This document shows positions 34,821 to 46,396 of a DNA stretch of 64,000 nucleotides, piece by piece. Position 1 is the stretch's first letter. Each line of letters starts with the position of its first letter. The stretch is taken from positions 41,824,466 through 41,888,465 of the forward strand of contig OY997661.1 of assembly GCA_963921795.1 (NCBI GenBank), written 5' to 3'. The translations under genes and the position numbers were made by a program. Source of the stretch: Nannobrachium achirus (taxonomy: Eukaryota > Chordata > Actinopteri > Myctophiformes > Myctophidae). The notes beneath the pieces were generated by a model. The model ran no database searches, was not told where the DNA came from, and worked only from the letters and a program-made list of their open reading frames with translations.

Positions 34821-35370
34821 GATGGATACCAGTGGCGGCCTGAGTGACATGCATTTTATTATATTTTGTTTAATATTGTTTTAATATTTTTTATTATATA
34901 TATATACAGGTATATATATATTTGTTTTGCTGTTGCGCAGCCTCCACGACCACCGCTCAGTTCACACGGGTGTGATTTTTTTACAACATGGCTACATATT
35001 TTAGATTGTAATTAGAAAAAATTAAAGATGAGTGTTAAAATGTTTTAATTTACTGCTTTCTATTGTTTTTGTGATTTTAATAATGTTTATTTCAGTGGGT
35101 GGGGGCATGCGTATAGGCTAAATATGTCTTTTTAGACACAATAAGCCCATTCCCAAGATGCACTACAATCTTATGGGGGCTAGTAGTGTCGGCGAATTAT
35201 CGTGTCTAAAAAGACTGTCTAAAAAGACTTATTTAGCCACGTGTACGCATGCTCCCGGCCACTGAAATCAAAACAGCTAAAATGGCTATAACGAAAGAAA
35301 GCGGTAAATGGAAACATTTTAACACTCATCTTTTCTCTTCTTTAATTACAATCTCAAATATGAACCCTTG
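34605..35370. mobile_element. Family K element with a GAGCGGTGGTC unit nested
   Basis: It starts TTAAAGGACAACTTTG and ends near AATATGAACCCTTGTTG. An insertion with ends GAGCGGTGGTC and GACCACCGCTC (about 34627-34968) carries a (CA)n tract at 34770-34819. A CATGCGTA...TACGCATG inverted structure fills the right part. Confidence 0.75.
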
Positions 35371-35717
35371 TTGAAGATGTGCGTACGTGTTGATGGAATC
35401 TAAAACTACAAACACTCAACCCTCCAAGGCTCATTTAGGGACCTCTGTTTTAAAGATATACTGAAAGACAGCTGCAGTTGAAGTTCACATTTTGGCATTT
35501 TGAAGCAGGATTCCCAGTGTAACTTGACAGGTAATTTGCATTCTACCACATGGATTCGAAATCCCGGTTTCCTTTGTGGGAAACCAACTAACCGTTCAGC
35601 CAAAACGCCTGGCCAAGACAAATACTAGGTTTGTGGGCTACAGGCAGGGCTACTCTGCTAGACAGCCAGGTGAAGTCCAAGTCAAAAGGCTTTTATTACT
35701 GCACAGAATCAGTGAAA
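35371..35717. other. Unclassified intronic DNA
   Basis: No repeat ends or plausible exon were recognised. Confidence 0.35.
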
Positions 35718-35725
35718 ATCTATTC

Positions 35726-36169
35726 CAGGGGTCTTCAACAGGGGGTCCGGGGTCCTCAGAGTTACTACAGGGGGTCCTCTAAATCTTTGTGTGATAGAAG
35801 CTTTTTTTTCTCCTTTTCTATAGTAACCACTTGAACCCTAGCATCCATATTCTGAGAACTTTGGCCAAAAATAGCCGATCTACAAGCGCGAGGCGTTGTG
35901 AGCTTGTAGATCGGCTATTTTTGGCAAAGAGGTTTCGTGTAGAGGGGAAAAAGAGCAGACTAAGTACAGAGTGAAAGGTCAAGTTTATCAAGTATCGACG
36001 GTTCAAGTGGTTAAATATCTGAAAACACAAATTTACATGAACCCAATATACGCCGATGATTGTGCCGTCAAACGATGAAACTTTATGGTATCTATGGGTT
36101 GTGGGGGGTCCCTGCTTCATCTCTCTCTCGACTAAGGGGTCCCTGGCCTGAAAACGTTGAAGACCCCTG
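35726..36169 (+). mobile_element. Family D hAT-like element with hairpin
   Basis: The ends CAGGGGTCTTCAACAGGGGG and CGTTGAAGACCCCTG lie within the perfect 8-bp duplication ATCTATTC (35718-35725 and 36170-36177). The hairpin (35860-35932) is bounded by CTTTGGCCAAAAATAGCC and GGCTATTTTTGGCAAAG. Confidence 0.9.
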
Positions 36170-36177
36170 ATCTATTC

Positions 36178-36467
36178 TACAAGCTACAGTGTTTTTGTGC
36201 GGTTCTACAGCCAGTGTGTGAGCCCTCTTTCACACAATGGGTTTATCATATTTGTACAGTTCTGACAGTCATTAATGACAATGGGATGGAAAATGTAGCT
36301 CTCTTCCCTGGAGGCATCTGTCAGATGGCCTTTGTGTATGAGTTATAGCTTCCTCTGTACTCCGTGCTGCTTTACATTTGTCATATAAGCAGATGTATAC
36401 ACTAAACAGCTACACCATTAACAAAAGCTTGGGAAAATCCTATAGTCTGTGACCACTTAGTGACCTT
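36178..36467. other. Unclassified intronic DNA
   Basis: No repeat ends or plausible exon were recognised. Confidence 0.35.
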
Positions 36468-36471
36468 TTAA

Positions 36472-37085
36472 CGCATTTAGAACGGGTACACGTTATTGTG
36501 TAATCATTATTTTATGCTTTAACTATTGAAAAATAGCAGATATACAAGCTCACAGCGCGGCACCGAGTGCCGCGCTGCGAGCTTGTAGATCTGCTATTTT
36601 TGAAAAATCGTGAAAATTAGAATTTTGACCCGATTCTCTAAGTGTCTTTTGAATCCTTCTAAGGTTTTTTGTAAAACCCATGTTTTTTATGTCAGCAATC
36701 TGGCTAGCCATCGTCAAAGAAAAGGTCCTTTTCACTTAACTGGAGCTCAGTTAGTCTGTTCTTGAGAGACTACTATGTCAGTGGTTCTCAAACTTTTTCA
36801 TGTGAAGGACCCCCAAAATGACATGTATTTGGCCACGGACCCCCATCTCAAAATATTTAGTTCCAGGGACCCCCCAGAAGCAAAATTTGAGTTACAAACG
36901 TTCGCTTTGAAAATACATACATTCAAAGATTTGCACGCATTTTCACGACTTTTTCCAAAAATAGCAGATCTACGAGCTCGCAGCGCGGCACTCGGTGCCG
37001 CGCTGTGAGCTTGTATATCTGCTATTTTTCGATAGCTAAAGCATAAAATAATGATACACAATAATGTGTACCCGTTCTAAATGGG
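36472..37085 (+). mobile_element. Family A piggyBac-like element, best copy
   Basis: It is flanked by TTAA at 36468-36471 and 37086-37089, with ends CGCATTTAGAACGGGTACAC and GTACCCGTTCTAAATGGG. Complete hairpins lie at 36528-36605 and 36950-37035. The outer arms (GCAGATATAC / GTATATCTGC) match each other and the inner arms (GATCTGC / GCAGATC) match each other. The whole element therefore reads as a nested palindrome. Confidence 0.9.
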
Positions 37086-37089
37086 TTAA

Positions 37090-38044
37090 TGTGCTGTTAG
37101 GACGGTTTTGGTGCTGCTCCTAACGAGGAAACGGCAGTAGTCATGGATTTATTGTGACAGGCCACCCTCGAGACAACTCTTTTGTTAGGAACTACTGTAT
37201 CTGCTGATCTAGTGCTTTGGTCCCATGTGGTGAGAATTCATGTGAATCTAATAGTCAGTCTCACAGATAGTTGCTCATTCTGCCTCCGCAGGCTATTTCG
37301 GTCTATGGGAACTGAATCAGCAAATCTTTTCCACACGCAAAAATATTCCTTTGACCTCTTTCCTGTCTCACCAACGCGGAGACGCGCTCTGAAGTGCGGG
37401 CGGCGGGCACTTTAGTGTTGTTTTGCTTTGACCAGATTGCCGTTATCACGCATACCTGCCATTTAAAGACTATATTAATCAAATGCATTGTGATTAATCC
37501 ATGTTTGTATTGTATAACCCATGTGTTGAGTTACACAACCCATGACATTACATCACTGCCTTCAAATCGTCTGGTCATACAGTACCAAATAGTTGTATGA
37601 ATCTTTTGAAATTTGATTTAACAGGCCCTAAAGGGCCTGTTAAATCCACAGCGCAATCACTTCCGGTCTGACGTCATCGGGTCCTGCGCCGGAACCGATC
37701 CTTGTCCACGTGGAGTTGTGTAATGGTGGACCGGGAGCTTTTATACATGTATAACATAAGCGAGCATCTGCCTCCATCCTAGCTTCTAAAGTCTAGTTTT
37801 GAGATAATGGACATTAAAGATGAGATCCCCCGTCCACCTCAATGTTATGGATGGGACTATTTTGTGCTCGTGGAGCCGTGATGATGCGAAATCAGCGACG
37901 GATTTCGTCTCCGGACCTCCGGCCATTCTTCTCGGTAATGTATCCGCCGTTACAGTAATCTATTACTTTTCACGAGTATACTCGGGATTGGCACTGCGGA
38001 TACTCTATTACATTTCACGAGTCTTCGCGGGATTGGCACTATAT
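37090..38044. other. Unclassified intronic DNA with a short perfect palindrome
   Basis: A perfect palindrome, TTTAACAGGCCC followed by its complement, lies at about 37617-37648. No gene is seen. Confidence 0.45.
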
Positions 38045-38369
38045 GAGTTAACCACTTGAACCCTAACGTCCAATATTCTGAGAACTTTAGCCAAAAATAG
38101 CAGATCTACAAGCTTGTAGATCGGCTATTTTCGGCAAAGAGGTTTGGTGTAGAGGGGGAAAAAGAGCACACTAAGTACAGAGTGAAATGTCAAGTTTATT
38201 AAGTATTGACGGTTCAAGTGGTTGAATATCTGATAACACAAATTGACATGAATCCAAAATACACTGACGATTGTGCTGTCAAACGATGAAACTATAAGGA
38301 ATATGGGGGTCCCTGCTTCATCTCTCTCTCAACTAAGGGGTCCTTGGCCTGAAAACGTTGAAGACCCCA
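38045..38369 (+). mobile_element. Family D element, left-truncated
   Basis: The sequence matches the right three quarters of 35726-36169 and ends CGTTGAAGACCCCA. A short-loop hairpin (38085-38140) is present: GCAGATCTACAAGCTTGTAGATCGGC flanked by CCAAAAATA and TATTTTCGGC. Confidence 0.75.
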
Positions 38370-38453
38370 TACTTTGTCATACAACTATTTCTGGAAATCT
38401 TAAAAAAAAGACAACTGTCTAAAATGGGGACGTCAGGGTTATAGTGTTGTTAA

Positions 38454-38978
38454 CAAGGGTGTCGCACCAAATTCTGGGCCCTGGGTATAAGGATTCACTC
38501 ACATTTTGTGCTTTAACTATTGAAAAATAGCAAGATATACAAGCTGCAAGCTTGTAGATCTGCTATTTTTGAAAAATCGTGAAAATATGTGCAAGTCTTT
38601 GAATATTTCAAATCCTTCTAAGGTTTTTTGAAAAACCTATGTTTCTATGTCAGTGGTGCTCAAACCTTTTCATGTGAAGGACCCCCAAAATGATATGTAT
38701 TTGGCCACGGACCCCCCATCTCAAAATATTTAGTTCCTGGGACCCCCCAGAAGTAAAGTTTGAGTTACAAATGTTCGCTTAAAAAATACACATATTCAAA
38801 GATTTGCACACATTTTCACGACTTTTCAAAAAAATAGCAGATCTACAGGCTCGAATTGTGAGCTGTGAGCTTGTATATCTACTATTTTTCAATATCTAAA
38901 GTATGAAATAATGAAGGCCCCTCCACCTTGGGCCCTAGTAACTCAGTCCCACTTTCCCCCCCTCTTGTGACGCCCTTG
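38454..38978 (+). mobile_element. Family A2 hAT-like element
   Basis: The ends CAAGGGTGTCGCACC and TTGTGACGCCCTTG lie within the perfect 8-bp duplication GTTGTTAA (38446-38453 and 38979-38986). Both hairpins are present but shortened (38519-38575 and 38828-38890). Confidence 0.9.
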
Positions 38979-38986
38979 GTTGTTAA

Positions 38987-39334
38987 TGGTCTTTGCAGGA
39001 GGGCTGCAGTGTCTTATGAAACAGGAACCAGGATGAGATGGAGGGGGGTCTGAACACGCCAAAGGCTAGGGGTCTTCCGACAGAGCAGGAAGTGCTGTCC
39101 TGTCCACATAGGGGGATTTATGGCACGTACGCTACAACATGAATGATGATGGCACATGTGGTGCACTTGATTTACACTTCTCATGGCACAGAAAGGTGGC
39201 ATACAGTAGTCAACAACAGTGTTATTGTTGCGTTGCATAAGTAACACACTATGTAACCTGCAGCACATTACTTTTTCTAATGGATAATGTATTTTTTACT
39301 GTATCTTCTGTATGAATACAATATGTATACAATA
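38987..39334. other. Unclassified intronic DNA
   Basis: No repeat ends or plausible exon were recognised. Confidence 0.35.
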
Positions 39335-39687
39335 CAGTAAGACTACCTAATCAGGAGATAAGCGACCTCCAGGTCGCATACACAAACTTTAGGCATTGGT
39401 AGCCAATCAGGAGAGAATATGGGAAATGGGACAGATCCATGTTGATGACATGACTTTAGAGATACTGTGTACCGCTTTTGCGTGATTTTAGGGCAAAATC
39501 TGTAGGAGCGGTGTCCAAAAATGTGTTTGAAAAAACCGGCCTCATGGTGGCACTAAGAGAGGGGCATATGAGAGATGAGGGGTGGAGGTTGTGGTTTGGC
39601 AGCCAAGGAGTGTGTGTGCAAAGTTTGGCATGGAATCGGGGCAACGGTGGCGGAGATATGAGTGTGACGTGACGTGACGGACGAACG

Positions 39688-39778
<91 letters not shown>

Positions 39779-39838
39779 TGACTGACTGACTGACTGACGG
39801 TGGAGGTTTTGATAGTAACTGCAACCTGACGGTCGCAA
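39335..39838 (+). mobile_element. Family M element with GACA expansion
   Basis: It starts CAGTAAGACTACCTAATCAGG and ends CCTGACGGTCGCAA. A (GACA)n tract at about 39687-39775, followed by TGAC repeats, lies where the other copies have a single GACAGACTGAC segment. Confidence 0.8.
39687..39800. repeat. (GACA)n then (TGAC)n microsatellite
   Basis: About 22 GACA units are followed by about 6 TGAC units. It is an expansion of the family M internal segment. Confidence 0.95.
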
Positions 39839-40145
39839 CAATATTGAATATTTCGAAGTGAAAACACTTGACTGTTGTTGGCACATTATGCATTCTTCAA
39901 CTGAATGAAACCATTGAAAATTACATTGACTGTATCATTGAGACTTGAATTTCTATTACTGTAGATCAAGCAATGTCCCTAACCCGCACTGACTTCATTC
40001 ACTGCAGGTGCTTATGGCACCCACACCCAATTGCCAGTGACAACGCCAACGGAATAGTTGTTAGCCATTGATTCCCTGATGTTATTTTACCAGTATGTAA
40101 GTAACTCTAAAGTACCCAGGTACAGAATTGAATGAGTGCCATAAA

Positions 40146-40631
40146 CAAGGGCGTCACACCAAATTCTGGGCCCTGGGTACAAGGATTCACTGCGGGCCCC
40201 CCATGAATGTTAAACTATTGAAAAATAGCAGATAAGCTCGTGCCGCGCTGCGAGCTTGTACAGTGTGAAAATGTGTGCAAGAAACCTATGTTTCCATGTC
40301 AGTAGTGCTCAAACCTTTTCATGTCAAGGACCCCCAAAATGATATGTATTTGGCCACGGACCCCCATCTCAAAACATTTAGTTCCAGGGACCCCCCCAGA
40401 AGCAAAATTTGAGTTACAAATGTTCGATTAAAAAATACATATATTCAAAGATTTGCACACATTTTCATGATTTTTCAAAAATAGCAGATCTACAAGCTCG
40501 CAACGCTGCACCGAGTGCCGCGATGTGAGCTTGTAGATCTGCTATTTTTCAATAGCTAAAGTATAGGGCCCCTCCACCTTGGGCCCTAGTAACTCAGTCC
40601 CCCCCCCCCCCCCCCCCTTGTAACGCCCCTG
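40146..40631 (+). mobile_element. Family A2 hAT-like element
   Basis: The ends CAAGGGCGTCACACC and TTGTAACGCCCCTG lie within GCCATAAA / GCCATAAT, an 8-bp duplication with one difference. The left hairpin is reduced (40216-40258) and the right is complete (40477-40553). A poly(C) run is at 40596-40617. Confidence 0.85.
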
Positions 40632-41861
40632 GCCATAATGTGTGTGCTACAGTTCACTGTATACACGCTATGAAGCAACAGAGAAGCGCATAGTTTCCAT
40701 GTCAAGAATGGAAACTAGGAAAGAGGCCATGTTGTTGCAACACATGGTTGATTGTTCACTCATTTCACAAGTGTCTGAGATGACACTACTGACTATTAAA
40801 TTGTGAGCAATTTATGACATGATGTTAATTCATAGTGTGTTGCTATCCATGCAACGATAATGAATTGCTTGCATTTATACAGTTAGTACTATATGGCTTA
40901 CCGGTATGTATCACCTCCAATATTGTATTGTATGATTTCTGTACTTAAAGATGAGAATGGTATTTGTGGTCTATCTATTTATTGTACTGTTTCTCAAGGC
41001 TATTTTGCCTAATCTGTAATCCTGGGTTCTGCTCTCCCTCTGCCGCGCCTGGGGAGACAACAGACTGACCTCATGCTTCCTTCTATGCATGAGGAGTCCA
41101 AGTTGCTTCTTTTCACCTGACAGGGGGGGATTTCCCCGGTTTGGACGTAGCGCCTGGAAGGAACACTTTATTCCAACCAGTTCCTTTCCCCCTCCATCAG
41201 GCGCCCCGGCTGGCCAGGGGGAGGCAGTATAGAGACCAGGATTACTGCATGTTTTAGTGAGGGTAGGAAGTCCTTCTATTGGCTGACCAGCATTTGATGC
41301 TGTCTACATTAAACAAGTCACTATTTCTTCCAAAAGCCTAGCGTCTTGTTGTCACTGACCACAACCAAGACATTCCCAGTCTATGTCTGCATGCCAAACT
41401 TTCCCATATCCTACATCTTCAGGGCCGCTGCAACCCATTTTGGTCACCCACACACAACTGGCTGTTGGGTGCCCCCCACAGCCCCACGACAAAGACACCC
41501 TTGCATGCGTGCCGTGATTACTTTCAGGCGGAGCGAATACATATTAGTTGTTATGATTATGATCGGCTTGGCTCTTCTTCTTTTTTCTTTTCTTAATTCT
41601 TTTTCCTCTCTCTCATTTTTTGGTGCCCTTTGGCAGCGGGATGCCCGACGCACAGTGCGTTGTGCGCGTCATGGTAGCGTCGGCACTGTACATCTTCTCT
41701 GTCCTGTCTGTTCAACTCTCACTCTGCCATGTCTGTTGAACAGTTTTCTGATCACTCTTTCTCTGTCTAAATTGCATAAATGTCTTACGTCTGTATTTAT
41801 CTGTTGTTGTCTTTTGGCTGGACCAGTGGGGCCAGCCCTACAGATGTGAATGACTTTTGAC
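40632..41861. other. Unclassified intronic DNA
   Basis: The 167-residue frame at 41346-41849 has no recognisable domain and no splice context, and I do not call it a gene. No repeat ends were recognised. Confidence 0.4.
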
Positions 41862-41942
41862 CAGGCACGTGCACACATACACATCAGAGGGGGCTTGAGC
41901 CCCTGCCCTTTTAACTGTCTGTAAAAAGTGCCCTCTCCAGAC

Positions 41943-42989
41943 TAGGGATGGCCAAATGGAGATTTTTTCTTAACCGATAACCGAAAGGCCTTATCAGTTA
42001 ATTAACCGTTAACCGTTAAGGAAATGTCTTCAAAAATGCGTTAAGGAAATGTGTTCAAAAATGCGCTATTTTAGCGATTTAAAAAAGGAAAATACACCCG
42101 TTTTTCCCCATAATAAAGTGCCATATGTGTTTACAAACAATAAAACTAGGAGAAACAAGAATACAAATGTTTTCTAAAAGAAATGTGTTTTTGCAAAGAA
42201 ACGGTGGCATTGAAATGATCAGTCTGTAATGTGATGCGCTTTCGCCAGGCACGTGCGCACATACAGCAAAGGGGGCTGGAGCCCTTAACTTTTATCAACA
42301 GAATTGTCCACCAAAAGGCCATTCAGCCCATACCTCTCTAACATTCTGTGCACTCCCTGGCTATCGCCTAACTAAACAGCCGCAGCGAGATGCTCGTATG
42401 TAGAACAATAACTTTCAATCGTATAACTTTTGGAATGGTTGAATCGGCTAAACGTGATGTCCATTTCATAAATTTTCTTCTCTCTCGCCCGTGTTTTGTG
42501 TGTGCTGATGCAGCGATCATTGAATTTGCGAGTCTGAGCTCAGCTTTGTTATTTTCGCATATCCTACTCTGTAACCAAGACGACTTTAGCGTTCCTCACG
42601 TCATCAACGTGTAACATTATAAAGTTGTGTTTTAAGCTCTTCTTAAACGGGATTCAATGTGACGGGGTCTGTTTTGTAAAATCCAATCGACGACGGAGCA
42701 TTTGTTGAATAAGTCAGCGTGTACGACTCGCGTCGCAGACTCGCAGTTGCGTGAATGCTCGATCATGTTACACAGACATTGGTGTCCCAGAAATGTGTGA
42801 CCACAGCGCGTAGTTGCATGGTTGATGACTTGATGTTGCGTAGATATTGGTGTACGGGGCTTTTGGTGTGACACATGGGTTGATTTCCTTTTTCTTTTCT
42901 TTTTTATCAGTCAAAATTGACCGTTAGTGCTTACCGGTAACCAATTTCTTATCGGTTTAACGGTAACGGTTAGCCGTTGGCCATCCCAA
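41943..42989. mobile_element. Family L hAT-like element
   Basis: The ends TAGGGATGGCCAA and TTGGCCATCCCAA lie within the perfect 8-bp duplication CTCCAGAC (41935-41942 and 42990-42997). The arms are rich in AACCGTTAACCG words. A small family G derivative is nested at about 42247-42353. The rest (42360-42900) is unique sequence without a convincing frame. Confidence 0.85.
42247..42353 (-). mobile_element. Family G deletion derivative inside family L
   Basis: The ends are CAGGCACGTGCGCACAT and TCTGTGCACTCCCTG. Flanks GCTTTCGC and GCTATCGC are an 8-bp duplication with one difference. There is no hairpin core. Confidence 0.75.
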
Positions 42990-43317
42990 CTCCAGACCAT
43001 GAATGTAGTTTTTTTGGTGAAAGAAATGCAAATGCCCCTCTTTCCATGCCATACCTGAAGGCAGCATTCAAGAGAATTGCCTTGTCCAAACTCTCCTGAA
43101 CTTGAATACAGCGTCTTATGTTGAAAGAATTGCCCTCACTGACTGTGTAGAAATCCATGGCTTTACGCCACATCTCCAGTATTGAGCTCACAACGCGTCG
43201 CAGCTTGACACGTTGTGATCTTGGAGGTCTGCTATTTCCGATATTTTCACCAAAAGGTCTTTTTAGAATTTTCAGCCCCTGCCTCTCTAACATTCTCTGC
43301 ACGTCCCTGCTTTTGAC

Positions 43318-43784
43318 TGACTGACTGACTGACTGACTGACTGAACAGCTGACTGAGTGATTCAGTCACTGAGTAGCCTCGGAAACCCAGGCTTTTATTT
43401 TGGCGATAGGAAGAAAAATAAAAGCCTGGGGAAACCTGCTGCAATTTCTGGCATAGGAAGTGGGAGGCAGGCCATGGCACAGATTGTGAACCAATAGGAT
43501 CCAGCGGCTGTTTTCAGCCGGTGAATCCGCCCCCTCTAGACCAAAATCAGCCTGTGTTAGGGAAGGCTAGTCACTGAGTGATGAAGCTTCAGCTTCGGCC
43601 CGGCTGGCCTGACATCAAACTAGCCATTTACAAGCAACCATCGCCCCAGGCAAAGGGATGTAGTCTATCCTCGGTTGACCTGACAACAAAAGTAGCAAAT
43701 CAGGCTATGGGATTGATGGGTTTTTGATTAATTCCCATGTATTAATTCCTTTAGAAAGTTATCCTTTCCCAGAAGAGTAGGGTA
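43318..43784. other. Unclassified intronic DNA
   Basis: It starts with TGAC repeats and holds the small inverted repeat CAGGCTTTTATTTT / AAAATAAAAGCCTG (43389-43430). No gene is seen. Confidence 0.4.
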
Positions 43785-44432
43785 TTTAAGTAGGATCTGA
43801 GGGGTCTAACTAGGGGTTTGTCATGATGCTGAATCCATTACAGGCATTTGTTTTGCACAAAAAACATTCCTTGGGCTAGAAATGGCCTCAGAAAAAGATG
43901 CATGTATGGGTGAGCATTCATGTTAGTCGGAGGCCTTAGGGTTTTTTTTTCTCGTGCTAATCAGTCTAAAAGTGCGAAATTTTGCACAGATGTAGCTCAG
44001 GGCATGCTCTAATGATTTAGCTAGGGCGCCCGAGTCTGCGACATTCGGGGTCGCCACAGCGGCCAAATCAAGTTGGGCTCCCATCGACTTTAGTGATGAA
44101 AAGTGATGAGTCATCACTTTTCAGAGTTTTGTGGGTGCTGTGGTGACCCCGAAGGTCGCCGACTTTGGCGCCCTAGCTAAATCATTAGAGCATGCCCTGA
44201 GCTACATCTGTGCAAAATTTTGCACTTTTAGACTGATTAGCACGAGAAAAAAAACCCTAAGGCCTCCGACTAACATGAATGCTCACCCATACATGCATCG
44301 TTTGTATGGGTGCCCTAGCTAAATCATTAGAGCAAGCCCTGGGCTATACATCTGTGCAAAATGTTGTGCTTTAAGACAAATTTGCACGAAATTAGCATTT
44401 GCTCCCCTTAAATCCCCAAACTATTGTTCTCT
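43785..44432. mobile_element. Family H inverted-repeat element, second copy
   Basis: It shares long arms with 28640-29690, including GGATCTGAGGGGTCTAACTA and GGGCGCCCGAGTCTGCGAC. The central palindrome at 44097-44120 again contains TGAGTCA. Confidence 0.75.
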
Positions 44433-45163
44433 TAGTTGTATTGAAAGAATAGTTCCGAGTCAAGGTACAGTACAGCAATTCACCCATAGTGCCTTCTTCT
44501 GCCCTAATAGACAGTCGACATGATTTTATATAGTTACTGTAAGACAGTAGGATGGGTCATATCATAATGATGTCATCCTGTAGAGAGGTCATGTCACATG
44601 GCCTTCGTCAGTGGATAGAATATAACAGAGTTGTTGACTGATGGTGTAATCTTGTTGTTGACGGCTTCCTGCCGTCACTCCATAAGGATAAAGATTGTTT
44701 GCTTAAAAATGGTTTACCAGTTAAATATCAGACACTTACTTGTACAGTGTCAAGGCTGTTAGAATAACAGGGTTTTGTGTTGGAACATAGAGGGACAAAC
44801 AGCACAATTAATAAATGATATTTCATGTACAGTAGTTTGACCTTAAGACAAAATTGGTACAATAATATTAACCAAACTTTTCCAACAGGGATGTACAGTT
44901 TTGTTTAGATTGGCACACTATAATGTTCACTCACTTTTGTAATTACCTTAACCCTGTATTAGTGCTTATTCTGAATTAGAAATATTTGTGTCATCTACGC
45001 CTATGTGTCGACTGTCTGAAAGGAGGAGTACTGTTTCTAGTGTGGAACTAGTTTAACTTTTATGCATTTTGCCACTGCCTGATCGGTTATCAAACCAAAC
45101 AACATAGCAGCAACTGTGGGTTGTCTGTTTGTGTGAAAATATAAGTGAAACCGTCAATCATTA
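44433..45163. other. Unclassified intronic DNA
   Basis: AT-rich sequence with no repeat ends or plausible exon. Confidence 0.35.
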
Positions 45164-45171
45164 GTAGTAAT

Positions 45172-45662
45172 TAGAGCCCGACCGATACCATTTTTTCCGA
45201 CCGATACCGATATCCGATGTTGGAGAGTGCTAGAGCACCGATACCGATGTTTTGTAAAAATCATTTTTATTCATTTAAGATCATTTAATTGACTCGCCCC
45301 TCGGATAAATGGTCAGATTATTGCTTTTTTTTTTTGTGCTTTTCATATCAAACTTTGAGTTTGGTCGCAGTTATCAATTTCTATTGCTTGTTGGATAATA
45401 ATACTCTTTTAATTTGGGGGTTCTGCTGTGTTTTGTCTCGTTTATGAATTAATATGTGTCTTTTACTGCACTCTGCTGGATAATTCTGGTATTGCCCACA
45501 CATAGGCCTATATAACTCAGGGTTTCATGCTCTATCCACAGACACGTTACAGACAATTAATATATCGGATATCGGTGGAATAATTCACCGATGTTCGATA
45601 CCCTTCCGATTGCTCCAAAACGACCGATATATCGAATTGACCGATATATCGGTCGGGCTCTA
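45172..45662. mobile_element. Family U hAT-like element
   Basis: The ends TAGAGCCCGACCGATA and TATCGGTCGGGCTCTA lie within the perfect 8-bp duplication GTAGTAAT (45164-45171 and 45663-45670). It has no hairpin core. Confidence 0.9.
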
Positions 45663-45730
45663 GTAGTAATATGTAATATGTTTATCCTGTGCGGATGGTG
45701 CAGTGAAAGGACTAATGTGTACTGTGTAGA

Positions 45731-46234
45731 CCAGGCCTGGAATTTCTTCATTTTAGGGTCAAGGCCACGTGGCCTTTGGTGTTGTCCATTTTTTGAGGGC
45801 ACAAAGGGCCAAATGCCAGGGCAGGAAGACCATCATATAAAACAAGATTTTAGTCCATTGGAAGAATTTGTTGAATTTAAGGGCTAGGGATGATAGAGTG
45901 AAATAGATAAATGATGGTATTTACCAATCTGATCCATGCTCAGCCCTGCACCAATCAAAGTCACTGGATTGGTTTAAAGATGGGGACTCTGGGGAGTTAA
46001 GATTTCAGAATCTTAACAAAGAACACTGGTGTCTATGACAAGAAAGAGACACTGGTGTCTACTGTCTACATATTGACAAGAAAGAGACAGAGGAGAAAGT
46101 GGTACAGTCAGCTGGGGCATTAAGGCCACTGTGGCCTCAAGTCATGCCATTGATTTGTGGGGCACAAGGCCAAACTGAGAGGCAAAGATGGCCATGGCCT
46201 TCATGGCCTCCCTGAAATTCCTGCTCTGGTGTAG
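45731..46234. mobile_element. Probable hAT-like element, low confidence
   Basis: The ends ACCAGGCCTGGAATTTC and GAAATTCCTGCTCTGGT are imperfect inverted repeats, and GTGTAG occurs near both flanks. The interior is rich in GGCC words. Confidence 0.45.
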
Positions 46235-46396
46235 AAACATCTAGCAATTGTCCTGTATGTAGTCCGGCCAGGGCTGGTTTTGTACTATCACAATCCCATG
46301 GGTGCATTAAGTTGATAGTGTTTTTGTGAGGCTTTGATATTCGGTTAGTCCCTATACTGTAGACATTGCCTGTGGAATAGCATTGCTGCTAGTTAA

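Larger units (their letters stand above)
41862..43309 (-). mobile_element. Family G element interrupted by family L
   Basis: The ends CAGGCACGTGCACACAT and GAATTTTCAGCCCC...GCACGTCCCTG lie within the perfect 8-bp duplication CTTTTGAC (41854-41861 and 43310-43317). The hairpin (43180-43240) has diverged arms. A hAT-like element (family L) occupies 41943-42989. Confidence 0.85.

Noticed and set aside
39456..39893. 145-residue frame with SVCLSVCL repeats on the minus strand
   Set aside because: It comes from the GACA repeat in a family M element.
41346..41849. 167-residue frame as a candidate exon
   Set aside because: No family resemblance, no conserved splice signals, ordinary AT-rich composition and a position inside a large intron.
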